From the NCBI RefSeq assembly GCF_030687535.1, contig NZ_CP117437.1, positions 5,267,501 through 5,331,500 on the forward strand: a DNA stretch of 64,000 bases. The letters run 5' to 3'. The position numbers and the translations under genes are program-made. The first letter of the stretch is position 1; each line of letters starts with the position of its first letter. The DNA comes from Pseudomonas sp. FP2335 (GTDB lineage Bacteria; Pseudomonadota; Gammaproteobacteria; Pseudomonadales; Pseudomonadaceae). This document shows positions 44,280-51,958 of this stretch, one piece after another. The notes below the pieces were generated by a model that worked only from the letters and a program-made list of their open reading frames with translations, made no database searches and was not told the DNA's origin.

Positions 44280-44942
44280 TTAGAGCGCGGTCAGGTCGGT
44301 GGTGTACAGCGAAATGCCCAGCGACGTGCTCAGGCTGATGGTGCCTTCGGCGTCTTCTTCGACAGAAAACAACAGGAACTCGCGTCGATCGGTCAGGCCG
44401 GTGTCACGGGCATATAGCATCGAGCGGTGCTCGACGCTGTAGGAATCCTCGGGGCTTATCACCTGCTCGCTCATCGCCACCAATTCTGTCTGGCCGTTTT
44501 CGCTGCCCCACACACGGGCGTATTCGACGCCGTCGTGGGTGTAGGTCGGCAACCCGATCAGACTCTGCGGCCCGGCCAGTCGACGCAGTTCGGCTTCGCT
44601 GCTGAGGGTGACGTAGCTCAGGTAGTTAAACAGGATCACGGACTCCACCTGCCCGGCGATCTCGCCCGTGGTGTGGACCTGCAACCAGTAATCCTCGTCG
44701 TTCATGTAATAGCGCGACAGCCAGGTCGACTGCCCGAGATCCACGGTGCCGTTGCTCCAGATTTCCTGGGAGCCGGGAATCACCACCGAGGTTTTCTCAT
44801 CGAGCAGCAACTTCAGGCTCGTGTCGAACATCACGCCTTTGCCTGGGGCCAGGCCCAATGGGCCAGTGCTTGGCAAGAGCGGTTTCGACTCGGCATTGGC
44901 TCGCGGGGCCTCAAGCCCCATCAACTGTTTAAACCATCCCAT
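44280..44942 (-). CDS. yjfK: DUF2491 family protein (YjfK)
   Basis: A 220-residue cytoplasmic protein, with the start at 44942 (MGWFKQLMGLEAPRANAESK) supported by AAGGA eight bases upstream; an earlier codon at 45014 is unconvincing. Family blocks are YYMNDEDYWLQVHTTGE, VESVILFNYLSYVTL and a C-terminal FSVEEDAEGTISLSTSLGISL. Function unknown. It follows the rhomboid gene in the operon. Confidence 0.87.
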   Translation of the reverse strand: MGWFKQLMGLEAPRANAESKPLLPSTGPLGLAPGKGVMFDTSLKLLLDEKTSVVIPGSQEIWSNGTVDLGQSTWLSRYYMNDEDYWLQVHTTGEIAGQVESVILFNYLSYVTLSSEAELRRLAGPQSLIGLPTYTHDGVEYARVWGSENGQTELVAMSEQVISPEDSYSVEHRSMLYARDTGLTDRREFLLFSVEEDAEGTISLSTSLGISLYTTDLTAL

Positions 44943-45105
44943 TGGAGATTTCCTTGAGGCAGGTAGAGGCGCAGCCTTCAATGCGCATGGCACTGGGCGG
45001 GCTGATCGAAGCAAGAAGAGAGTTGGCGCAACAACAGGAAAGTCGACATTTTTGCCCCTGGTTCCTTGGGTACTTGATTCCTGAAAGCAGGATGCTCAAG
45101 CGCAG

Positions 45106-45666
45106 TCAGCCGGCATTAAACCTGCTGCGCGGCGCCGAGAGAAGTACCTTGGCTGCAATAAATCCGGCGAACGCACCAAACAGATGCCCTTCGAAGGAAA
45201 CCCCCTGGCGAGGCAGGAAACCAAGGATCAGGCCACCATAAAGTACCGCCACCACACCGGCCGTTATCAGGTTGGCCCAGCTGCTGTGAAACCAGGCCCG
45301 AGACAACAGATAAGCCCACAGCCCGAATACCCAGCCGCTGGCGCCCACGTGTATACCCGCAAAACCGAACAGCCAGACCAATGAGCCGCCCAGTACAATT
45401 ATGATCGCGCTGACGCTGACGAACCGGTTGAGCCCTTCGATAATGACCAGGGTGCCCAGTACCAGAAACGCGATCAGGTTCGCACTGAGGTGGGCAAAGG
45501 ACCCGTGCAGGAACGGTGACGCGAGGATGCCAAGCAATCCCTGCACCGTTCTCGGGACCAGGCCGAATGCCATGAGGCTGTACCCGGTCGCGACATTGAG
45601 CAGTTGCAGTGCAACCATGCACAAGGCCAGGCCTGCGATTATCTTGAAACCCTTCAAGGCATCCAT
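45106..45666 (-). CDS. Rhomboid-family intramembrane serine protease
   Basis: A 186-residue membrane protein with about six hydrophobic segments. Rhomboid marks are LASPFLHGSFAHLSANLIAFLVLG (loop-1 and HxxxN region), GASGWVFGL with the catalytic Ser of GxSG, and SFEGHLFGAFAGF with the catalytic His. It cuts single-pass membrane proteins inside the bilayer. It is inserted between the pspA-like and DUF2491 genes, unlike the E. coli yjf operon, and is flanked upstream by a repeat pair. Confidence 0.9.
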   Translation of the reverse strand: MDALKGFKIIAGLALCMVALQLLNVATGYSLMAFGLVPRTVQGLLGILASPFLHGSFAHLSANLIAFLVLGTLVIIEGLNRFVSVSAIIIVLGGSLVWLFGFAGIHVGASGWVFGLWAYLLSRAWFHSSWANLITAGVVAVLYGGLILGFLPRQGVSFEGHLFGAFAGFIAAKVLLSAPRSRFNAG

Positions 45667-45709
45667 CCTGACCTCGACGTCGTTAAAAAGCAGATAGGGT
45701 AAGAATTGA

Positions 45710-45791
45710 CCTGTGGCGAGGGCGCTTGACGCGAAGCGGCCCCCAGCTTTTGTTTGCGCCGTCCAGCGGGAGCAAGCGCCCTCACCACAGG
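45710..45791. repeat. Inverted repeat pair of a second family (CTGTGGCGAGGGCGCTTG)
   Basis: CCTGTGGCGAGGGCGCTTG (45710-45728) pairs with CAAGCGCCCTCACCACAGG (45773-45791) at 18 of 19 positions, around 44 bases. It differs from the GGGAGCGGGCTTGC elements in this window but is a type also seen in P. fluorescens genomes. It lies inside the PspA-rhomboid gap. Confidence 0.85.
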
Positions 45792-45814
45792 TGCAGTGTT
45801 CGCCCTTGTCGGCC

Positions 45815-46513
45815 TTACTCGGCTGACTTTTTCTTCAGGCGTTCGAGGATCGCATTGGCACTGCCTTCATTCGGCGTGATGCCGGCTTCACGCAGCTTGC
45901 GCTCCAGGTCGGAGCCCGTCGACGCCTCGGCCAGTTCATCCTGGGCTTGCAGTTCAGCCGCGCGTTGCTGCTGCTTGGCCTGCAAGCGATTCAGCGTACC
46001 GACAGCGGTCTCCAGCTTGCCGTTGGCACCGCCACTGGCGATGGACGCGCTGACTTGAGCCTTTTGCACGCTTTCACGCGCCTTGGCCATGTCCACTTGC
46101 TGGCGCAGGCTTTTGATCCGGCTTTCGGCCTTGGTGATGTCCTTGCGCATGCTGTCCGCGTAACCACCGAACTCGGCGGCCTGCTTTTGCTCGACATCCC
46201 GCTCGTTGGTCAGGGTCGAAATGGCTTCGGCCACTTCCAGGGCCAGGTCTTCACGATTGGCCTGGATAGCCGCCATCGCCTTGGACTCCAGGTCCTTGAT
46301 CTTGGCGTCGTACTCACCGACGCGATCAGTCGCCAGTTTGTGCTTGGCCATGATGCTGACCAACTCACGCTTGGCGTTGGCAAGCGCGGTGTCGGCGTCG
46401 CGGATTTCCTGGTCGAGAATACGCAGGGCCTGCTGGTCGACGATCGACTCGCCGACTTCGCTTGCACCGCCACGCAGCGCGGTGAACAATTTGCTCCAGA
46501 TGGACTGAGTCAT
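45815..46513 (-). CDS. yjfJ: PspA/IM30-family protein (YjfJ)
   Basis: A 232-residue, almost wholly helical PspA/Vipp1 relative (ESCRT-III-like), beginning MTQSIWSKLFTALRGGASEVGESIVDQQALRILDQEI. Long coiled coils fill residues 25-165, with KHKLATDRVGEYDAKIKDLESKAMAA in the middle. The family binds stressed inner membrane. Its partners here are the DUF proteins rather than PspB/C/F. Confidence 0.92.
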   Translation of the reverse strand: MTQSIWSKLFTALRGGASEVGESIVDQQALRILDQEIRDADTALANAKRELVSIMAKHKLATDRVGEYDAKIKDLESKAMAAIQANREDLALEVAEAISTLTNERDVEQKQAAEFGGYADSMRKDITKAESRIKSLRQQVDMAKARESVQKAQVSASIASGGANGKLETAVGTLNRLQAKQQQRAAELQAQDELAEASTGSDLERKLREAGITPNEGSANAILERLKKKSAE

Positions 46514-46530
46514 TGGGTACTCCCGAATAC

Positions 46531-47220
46531 TTAATTGAAGAAACGTTCGAAGGCTTCGCTGGCGCGCTGCACGTTGTCGACCAGGGTTTTCACCTCGGTC
46601 ACGATGTTGGTCAGGCTGGAGTCGGAGCTCAACGCGCCGAACATGTTGTAGACAACTTGCCCATTAGGCATCGACTCGATGCCGATCGAGGACAGCGGGA
46701 ACATTTCCCGGCTGCGCAACACGGCGTCATTGAATTTCGGCACGTCGTTGATGGACTCGACGTCGACCAGCACGGTATCCACGATGATCTGCTCGCCCAC
46801 CACCGCGATGTAAATCGGCAAGCCACCGAAGTCGTTCATCTCCAGCTTGATGCTGGACTCGGAGCCTTGCACCAGAGAAAGCGTAATGTCATTGGCGACC
46901 ACTTCGTCCAGGGCCTGGAGAGCGGTGAAGAGGCGATCGATATTCCAGTTGTTACCTGCGCTCATGTAATTCTCCGACATGAATGAGCCAACCAGGATCG
47001 GCTGGCGGAGCTGTTTCTCCATCTGCTTGAGCAGGCTTCGGTTTTCGGGAAGCACCCAAGTCTCGTGTTTCACATACCCGGCGGCCGCCAGGCCCGCGCG
47101 CATCTGTTTCATGTAGAAGCTCGATGGCTTTTTCGCGGCCGGTTTCAAGCGCTCTCCTTGAAAGCTTGCGGAATCGGAATCGGACCCGGCGGACGGGCTC
47201 GATGGAGAGCTGCTTTTCAT
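46531..47220 (-). CDS. yjfI: DUF2170 family protein (YjfI), first gene of the operon
   Basis: A 229-residue cytoplasmic protein with a Ser-rich leader (first 35 residues), an apparent helical start SSFYMKQMRAGLAAAGYVKHETWVLPEN and the DUF2170 core (MSAGNNWNIDRLFTALQAL through VESINDVPKFNDAVLRSREM to NGQVVYNMFGALS). The KHETWVLPE stretch resembles short DNA-binding leaders. GAGGT lies nine bases before the ATG. Two identical palindromes stand 24-81 bases upstream. Function unknown. Confidence 0.88.
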   Translation of the reverse strand: MKSSSPSSPSAGSDSDSASFQGERLKPAAKKPSSFYMKQMRAGLAAAGYVKHETWVLPENRSLLKQMEKQLRQPILVGSFMSENYMSAGNNWNIDRLFTALQALDEVVANDITLSLVQGSESSIKLEMNDFGGLPIYIAVVGEQIIVDTVLVDVESINDVPKFNDAVLRSREMFPLSSIGIESMPNGQVVYNMFGALSSDSSLTNIVTEVKTLVDNVQRASEAFERFFN

Positions 47221-47243
47221 GATGCTGACCTCGTAGTGAAAAA

Positions 47244-47255
47244 CTCACGCGTGAG
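47244..47255. promoter_or_regulatory. Palindrome CTCACGCGTGAG, copy 1 (operator candidate)
   Basis: A perfect 12-bp palindrome 24 bases upstream of the yjfI start. It is repeated exactly at 47290-47301, centre to centre 46 bases. Both are embedded in A/T tracts. Likely a repressor or activator site for the yjf operon. Confidence 0.6.
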
Positions 47256-47289
47256 AAAATCTACAGGCAATTTTCATCACGCTCAATAG

Positions 47290-47301
47290 CTCACGCGTGA
47301 G
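47290..47301. promoter_or_regulatory. Palindrome CTCACGCGTGAG, copy 2 (operator candidate)
   Basis: Second exact copy, about 70 bases before yjfI and 180 before the divergent ycaC-like gene. The T run after it (ATTTTTT) could suggest a terminator, but the palindrome has no loop beyond its CGCG centre and no gene ends nearby. Confidence 0.6.
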
Positions 47302-47481
47302 ATTTTTTGTATGACTTTTCTTGGCTACGTCCCTCCCCGTACGGGTGAAGATTCAACGATTGTCGCTTTTGAGTTGACGGTATTACCCATTTCAGCCGAT
47401 TTATCCACCGCCACCCACCCATTAATCTGTGCCCATGTTGAACGCAACGCCCAACCAACCTAAACAAAAAAGGATTCAACC

Positions 47482-48114
47482 ATGAGCACTCCAACCTACA
47501 ACCGCTTGAACAAAGACGACGCCGTAGTCCTGCTGGTCGACCACCAGACCGGCCTGATTTCCCTGGTGCAGGACTTCTCGCCCAACGAGTTCAAGAACAA
47601 CGTGCTCGCCCTGGCGGACCTGGCCAAGTTCTTCGAACTGCCGACCATCCTCACCACCAGCTTCGAGCAAGGCCCCAACGGCCCGCTGGTGCCAGAGTTG
47701 AAGGAAATGTTCCCGGACGCGCCGTACATCGCCCGCCCAGGCCAGATCAACGCCTGGGACAACGAAGACTTCGTCAAGGCGATCAAGGCCACCGGCCGCA
47801 AGCAGATCATCATTGCCGGCGTGGTCACCGATGTGTGCGTAGCGTTCCCTACCCTCTCGGCACTGGCCGAAGGCTTTGATGTGTTCGTGGTCACCGATGC
47901 CTCGGGCACCTTCAACACCACCGTGCAGCAGGCCGCATGGAGCCGCATGACCCAGGCCGGCGCGCAGATGATGAACTGGTTCTCGGTGGCGTGTGAGCTG
48001 CACCGCGACTGGCGCAACGACATCGAAGGCCTGGGCAACCTGTTGTCCCAGCGCATTCCGAACTATCGCAACCTGATGAATGGTTATGCGGCGCTGACGG
48101 CGCACAAGAACTAA
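47482..48114 (+). CDS. ycaC: Isochorismatase-family hydrolase (YcaC-like)
   Basis: A 210-residue cysteine hydrolase. The catalytic residues fit the isochorismatase-like pattern: Asp in VVLLVDHQTGL, Lys in the PELKEMF region and Cys in IIIAGVVTDVCVAFPTLSA. YcaC proteins form octamers; their substrate is not settled. AAGGA lies seven bases before the ATG. It is divergent from the yjf operon across a 261-base gap and ends in a clear terminator. Confidence 0.9.
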   Translation: MSTPTYNRLNKDDAVVLLVDHQTGLISLVQDFSPNEFKNNVLALADLAKFFELPTILTTSFEQGPNGPLVPELKEMFPDAPYIARPGQINAWDNEDFVKAIKATGRKQIIIAGVVTDVCVAFPTLSALAEGFDVFVVTDASGTFNTTVQQAAWSRMTQAGAQMMNWFSVACELHRDWRNDIEGLGNLLSQRIPNYRNLMNGYAALTAHKN

Positions 48115-48135
48115 GCAAAGCGCGTTAAACAAAAT

Positions 48136-48159
48136 GCCTGCCCTGAAAAGCAGGCTTTT
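48136..48159 (+). terminator. Terminator after the ycaC-like gene
   Basis: GCCTGC (48136-48141) and GCAGGC (48150-48155) with an 8-base loop and TTTT following. Confidence 0.8.
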
Positions 48160-48447
48160 GTTGTTTGCGCTCCTCTAACCCCCGCAGAAAGTCGGTGACA
48201 TGCTTGATCAACGCGGTTTCTATGTCGTGCTCCTGCGCGTCCAACGCCAGGCTCAAAAAGTCAAAGCGGGAGTGTTGAGGCAAGCTAGCCAGCGTCATCC
48301 AAGGCCACAAAGCACAACGAACGCTTCAGGAAGGGCCTCTCAAGGATTGCAGATCCGTCCTGCTGGCAATTGCAAATAGGCGTATTGCTTGACTCTCCCC
48401 TATACAGCACCCCCTACCCTGAACCCCCACTTTCAGGACATCCCGCC
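48160..48447. other. Gap between the ycaC-like terminator and the reductase gene
   Basis: Contains a short - strand open frame (48125-48310) that I do not accept as a gene and a promoter candidate at 48389-48420. Nothing else is recognisable; the region may hold the remains of a lost gene. Confidence 0.4.
48389..48420 (+). promoter_or_regulatory. Promoter with a 20-base spacer, MerR-type candidate
   Basis: TTGACT (48389-48394), 20 bases, TACCCT (48415-48420). Overlong spacers of 19-20 bases are the hallmark of promoters twisted open by MerR-family regulators, and a merR-like gene is second in this operon. The spacer contains CCCCTA twice as a direct repeat, not a clean inverted repeat. Confidence 0.4.
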
Positions 48448-49092
48448 ATGGCCCATCGCATCCTGGTCATCCTCGGCCACCCCTCCACGACCAGCCTCTG
48501 CTCTGCCCTCGCCGACGCCTACATCCGCAGTGCAAAAACCGCAGGCCATGAGGTGCGCGTCCTACGCTTGGGCGAGCTTGATTTCGACCCGATCCTGCAC
48601 AACGGCTACAACCAGATTCAACCCCTGGAAGCCGATCTGCTCCGCGCGCAAGCCGACATCCTGTGGGCCACACACCTGACCTTGGCTTTCCCCATCTGGT
48701 GGGGTGGCATACCGGCCTTGATGAAAGGCTTTATCGACCGTATTTTCCTACCCGGTTTTGCCTTCAAATACCGAGCAGGCAAGGCGTTTCCTGACAAACT
48801 CCTGCGCGGCCGAACCGCACACCTGTTGGTGACCCTGGATACGCCGCCGTGGTATTACCGTTGGTTCTATCACATGCCGGGCGTACATCAGATGCGCAAG
48901 ACCACCCTGGCGTTTTGCGGCATCAAGCCGATCAAGACGTTGCTGTTCGGGCCGGTCCTCGGATCGACATCCACGCAGCGCGACGCCTGGCTGAAACAAG
49001 CCGGCGCACTTCTGGAAAAAGGGAGTTTTCATGTACATCGGCAAAGCCGCGCAACTGTCGGGCACGACCATCAAGGCGATTCGTCACTATGA
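48448..49092 (+). CDS. NAD(P)H-dependent flavodoxin-fold oxidoreductase
   Basis: A 214-residue quinone-reductase-like flavoprotein (MdaB/KefF/NQO1 type). It starts MAHRILVILGHPSTTSLCSALADAY with the FMN-phosphate loop. LAFPIWWGGIPALMKGFIDRIFLPGFAFKY is the diagnostic block. Probably a two-electron reductase of quinones or similar electrophiles. Its last 20 codons are read in another frame inside the following merR-like gene, so the C-terminal tail is unlikely to be conserved. Confidence 0.87.
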   Translation: MAHRILVILGHPSTTSLCSALADAYIRSAKTAGHEVRVLRLGELDFDPILHNGYNQIQPLEADLLRAQADILWATHLTLAFPIWWGGIPALMKGFIDRIFLPGFAFKYRAGKAFPDKLLRGRTAHLLVTLDTPPWYYRWFYHMPGVHQMRKTTLAFCGIKPIKTLLFGPVLGSTSTQRDAWLKQAGALLEKGSFHVHRQSRATVGHDHQGDSSL

Positions 49093-49429
49093 GGCGATCG
49101 GCCTGCTGCCGACGGCCCGGCGCGAGGGCCAATACCGGGTCTATTCAGAGCAAAGTGTCGAGCTGCTGATGTTCATCAAGTGCGCCCAGCAACTGGGATT
49201 CAAGCTCAAGGAGTTGCAGGAAATTCTCCACGGCGCCCCGGCAGGTGCGTTGGCACAACAACGGGCGACGGCGGCGATTGCGCAAAAGAAGCATGAACTG
49301 GTCACGCAGATTGCAGCCCAGCAGCAGGTGCTGGCCGGTTTGCTGGCCTTTGAGGCCAGCCTGCAAGACGCGCAGGGGCAATGCCAGTTTGAACGCCTGG
49401 TTGAAACTGGCCGCCCGTCCCGCACTTAG
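49031..49429 (+). CDS. MerR-family transcriptional regulator
   Basis: A 132-residue regulator: MerR helix-turn-helix and wing at residues 1-70 (MYIGKAAQLSGTTIKAIRHYEAIGLL, QYRVYSEQSVELLMFIK), then a dimerisation helix to about 110. There is no cysteine-rich metal loop; a Cys lies at QCQF near the end. AGGGAG precedes the ATG. It overlaps the reductase gene by 62 bases, so the two are co-expressed, and it likely senses an electrophile or redox signal and controls its own operon. Confidence 0.87.
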   Translation: MYIGKAAQLSGTTIKAIRHYEAIGLLPTARREGQYRVYSEQSVELLMFIKCAQQLGFKLKELQEILHGAPAGALAQQRATAAIAQKKHELVTQIAAQQQVLAGLLAFEASLQDAQGQCQFERLVETGRPSRT

Positions 49430-51372
49430 TTGAGCACGTCTCCCCATTTGCGTTGCACTTCGCGCTCCTGGGCGACGCAGACACGGGTCAGTGCGTCCAC
49501 CCAGGCCACCGCGCCGGTGTTGGCGGCACGAAGCAGCAACATGATGTCATCCATCTCGAAGTCACCCGGTTCACTGACGGTGCTGTGCTCGTCGAGCATT
49601 TTCCTGACCAGCTCGTTGAGCTGCTGCTTGCTCGCCACTTTGGTCATGATCAACAACATCGGCAGCACATCATCGTCCAGATTGAAGGTGCTGGCGGGGT
49701 TACGTTCCTCGTAGCTGCTGCAGATCACGCCGAAACCGTTGAGGAATGTCTCGAAAATGTTCTCCTGAGTACGCACGGCCTCCGGCACCTTGTGGAAGGA
49801 AAAACCGTACATCAGCGCCAGCACAAAGAAGACCTGGTCCTCGACCTTTTTATCGGGAGCGCCAATCAGTTTTTCCGCCTTGGGAATCAGCGCTTCCAGG
49901 AAATCAATGGGCAACTGCCAGATGAACTCGGCATCCGGGTCTTCGAGCTGATCCTGTTTCATCTCCTGCAAAATCGCACGCAGGATGTCGACGGGTTGCT
50001 GCCCCGGCCGCAGCTCGGGTTCATCGTCCATCAACAGGTCGTCCAGATCGGCATGGTAGCCACGGCTCACGGGCGCCGCCGGCGTGATGTCCGGCAAGGC
50101 AGCGACGCGTTCGGCTTCGCCGGTCAATAGTTTGTCGAGGAGTTTGTTGCGGTTTTCCAGCATGAAGCGCACGAAGGTATCTTCCTTCAGCGCGAGACGA
50201 ACCACCCCCGGCAGGAAGGCATAAATGAACACGCCCAGCTTCTCGACGTTGGCGTCATCACGCAGTGCAGCCAGGGACGCCTCGCCGGTTTTTTCCTTGA
50301 GAAACGGCAGGATCTTGGGCTTGTTTTGCTCGATGGCCACGGCGACATAACCGAGCAGTTTGTCTTTGCCGCTGACCTTGCTCTGCTGCTCGGCGGGACT
50401 ACGTACTGGTGTGTCTTCGATGACCGCCAGGGCAGAAATTTCTTCCACCTGCGCAGGCTCCAACACCTCAGGTTCAGGCTCGGGCACCACCTGCTGGGGC
50501 GCAGGGGTGTAGTCGACCGAGGCCTGGCGCACATCGATCAACGCCTGGTCGATCAGCGAAAAGAACTCGCCCAATTCCTTTTCGCCTACCTGAGTGAAGG
50601 AGCCGACCTTACGCGAGTTGACGTACAGGTCGCGCTTCTCCACCGCCAGCCCCTCCAGATGGCGCCAGAAAAACAGGCGCGGTGCTTCAAACACCATTTT
50701 CAGCGCCAGCTTGCTCTCGCCCATCAGCACGCCTTCCTTGGCGCCACCGAACAGGGTGTCATCGATCAGCACCAGCACTTCGTCTTCACGCATATTGGCG
50801 CCGTAAGACTCCAGCGCCGCTTGCAGTTTTTTCTGCGGAATGTGCGGGCGCACGTAAACGCGCTCCAAGCCCAGGCGCTCGGCCAGGTTGACGCTCATCT
50901 GCACCACCGACTCGACTTGGGCGGCGCTCAACTCCTGATTGCCGGCGGCAGCTTTCACTTCGGTGCGCTTGGCCGAAGGCGCAGCATCGGACTGGCTGCT
51001 CATCCACTCCAGGACCAATGCGAAACAGCGGTTCAGATCCGCCTTGTCCGGCATGTTGAAGGCAATTGCCTGACGCTTGTTGAGGAAGAGTTTGCTGCCC
51101 TGGAGCTCCAGCGACTGCACCTCGCTGTAGGCGTAGGTGACAGCGTCAGTGAAGGTTTCACGGATCGCCAGGCAGTCGTGCGCGATCAGGCAACCGTCCT
51201 TGCCGCTGCCAAACATGGTGTCGTCGACCAACACCACCACGTCGCTGGGGTCCAGCGTCAAATCGTAAGCGGCCAGCGCGTTGCTCAGCAGCTTCTTGGG
51301 AATATTGGGTGCTACATAGACACGCCCCGAGCTTGAGTATTTCCTGGCCTGCAAGAACGCCAACAACGACAT
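49426..51372 (-). CDS. Unrecognised 648-residue protein with an internal domain duplication
   Basis: No family recognised. The N-terminal half has two related domains: residues 17-124 (RVYVAPNIPKKLLSNALAAY, VVVLVDDTMFGSGKDGCL) and 171-279 (RVYVRPHIPQKKLQAALESY, VLVLIDDTLFGGAKEGVL). Each ends in beta-strand-like LFLNKRQ or LYVNSRK stretches, somewhat like bacterial PH domains. An acidic, Pro-rich linker (290-340) and a largely helical C-terminal half follow. No signal peptide or clear membrane helix is seen. GAGGAG lies seven bases before the ATG. Its stop region overlaps the convergent merR-like gene by 4 bases. Confidence 0.75.
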   Translation of the reverse strand: MSLLAFLQARKYSSSGRVYVAPNIPKKLLSNALAAYDLTLDPSDVVVLVDDTMFGSGKDGCLIAHDCLAIRETFTDAVTYAYSEVQSLELQGSKLFLNKRQAIAFNMPDKADLNRCFALVLEWMSSQSDAAPSAKRTEVKAAAGNQELSAAQVESVVQMSVNLAERLGLERVYVRPHIPQKKLQAALESYGANMREDEVLVLIDDTLFGGAKEGVLMGESKLALKMVFEAPRLFFWRHLEGLAVEKRDLYVNSRKVGSFTQVGEKELGEFFSLIDQALIDVRQASVDYTPAPQQVVPEPEPEVLEPAQVEEISALAVIEDTPVRSPAEQQSKVSGKDKLLGYVAVAIEQNKPKILPFLKEKTGEASLAALRDDANVEKLGVFIYAFLPGVVRLALKEDTFVRFMLENRNKLLDKLLTGEAERVAALPDITPAAPVSRGYHADLDDLLMDDEPELRPGQQPVDILRAILQEMKQDQLEDPDAEFIWQLPIDFLEALIPKAEKLIGAPDKKVEDQVFFVLALMYGFSFHKVPEAVRTQENIFETFLNGFGVICSSYEERNPASTFNLDDDVLPMLLIMTKVASKQQLNELVRKMLDEHSTVSEPGDFEMDDIMLLLRAANTGAVAWVDALTRVCVAQEREVQRKWGDVLN

Positions 51373-51715
51373 ATCCCTATCTCCTCAAACGCGCTTTTTT
51401 TTGCCTGCACTGTCCACGGATGGCTGCAGGTCGTGACGCAGAATAGCACCGGGCCATCATCGAGATAACCGTCAATTAGGCTACACAATCGGCTCACACG
51501 CCTGCTGACCACATTTCTATGCAGCAACGTCGAGCAGTACAGCGTGGATCAGCACGGCCTGATCGACCAACGGTGCCTTTTAAGGCATCGCCCTATAAGG
51601 GTCGCGGTATGCGCTATCAAATCACTGGCCCAGACGATCGAGCCCCCACTCATTTGCCCCCATCCCCCATGTCTGCTAGTGTCGCGCCGGTTTACCGTCT
51701 ACCGGAATAGCCGCC
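51373..51715. other. Gap between the 648-residue protein gene and xseB
   Basis: 343 bases between divergent genes. It holds the xseB promoter candidate (51654-51682). GGTGCCTTTTAAGGCATC near 51570 is a short dyad. No convincing gene is seen. Confidence 0.5.
51654..51682 (+). promoter_or_regulatory. Promoter candidate for xseB-ispA
   Basis: TTGCCC (51654-51659), 17-base spacer, TAGTGT (51677-51682), 34 bases before the xseB ATG. Confidence 0.4.
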
Positions 51716-51958
51716 ATGGCCCGCAAAAAAGTTGCACTCGATTTCGAACAATCCCTCGCCGACCTGCAAACCCTGGTCGAGCGTCTGGAGAACGGCGAGT
51801 TGTCGCTGGAAGACTCGTTGACAGCGTTTGAGCAAGGCATCGGCCTGACCCGCGACTGCCAGAGCGCCTTGGCGCAGGCGGAGCAGAAGGTCCAGGTGCT
51901 GCTGGAGCGTGACGGGGAAATGGCCGAAGAACCTTTCGATGCGGAACAGCCGGAATGA
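51716..51958 (+). CDS. xseB: Exodeoxyribonuclease VII small subunit
   Basis: An 80-residue helical protein that assembles with XseA into the single-strand-specific exonuclease VII. The blocks [33 protein letters not shown] and [15 protein letters not shown] cover most of the family domain. It overlaps ispA by 4 bases (ATGA); xseB-ispA-dxs is a common gammaproteobacterial order. Confidence 0.96.
   Translation: MARKKVALDFEQSLADLQTLVERLENGELSLEDSLTAFEQGIGLTRDCQSALAQAEQKVQVLLERDGEMAEEPFDAEQPE

Noticed and set aside
47290..47307. The second CTCACGCGTGAG with its T run as a terminator.
   Set aside because: A 4-bp stem with a CGCG loop is too weak, no gene ends nearby, and an identical copy without T run lies 46 bases away.
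48125..48310. A 61-codon - strand open frame between the ycaC-like and reductase genes.
   Set aside because: Its 3' end is formed by the ycaC terminator hairpin, it has no visible Shine-Dalgarno and matches no family I know. It could be the remnant of a lost regulator but cannot be supported as a gene.
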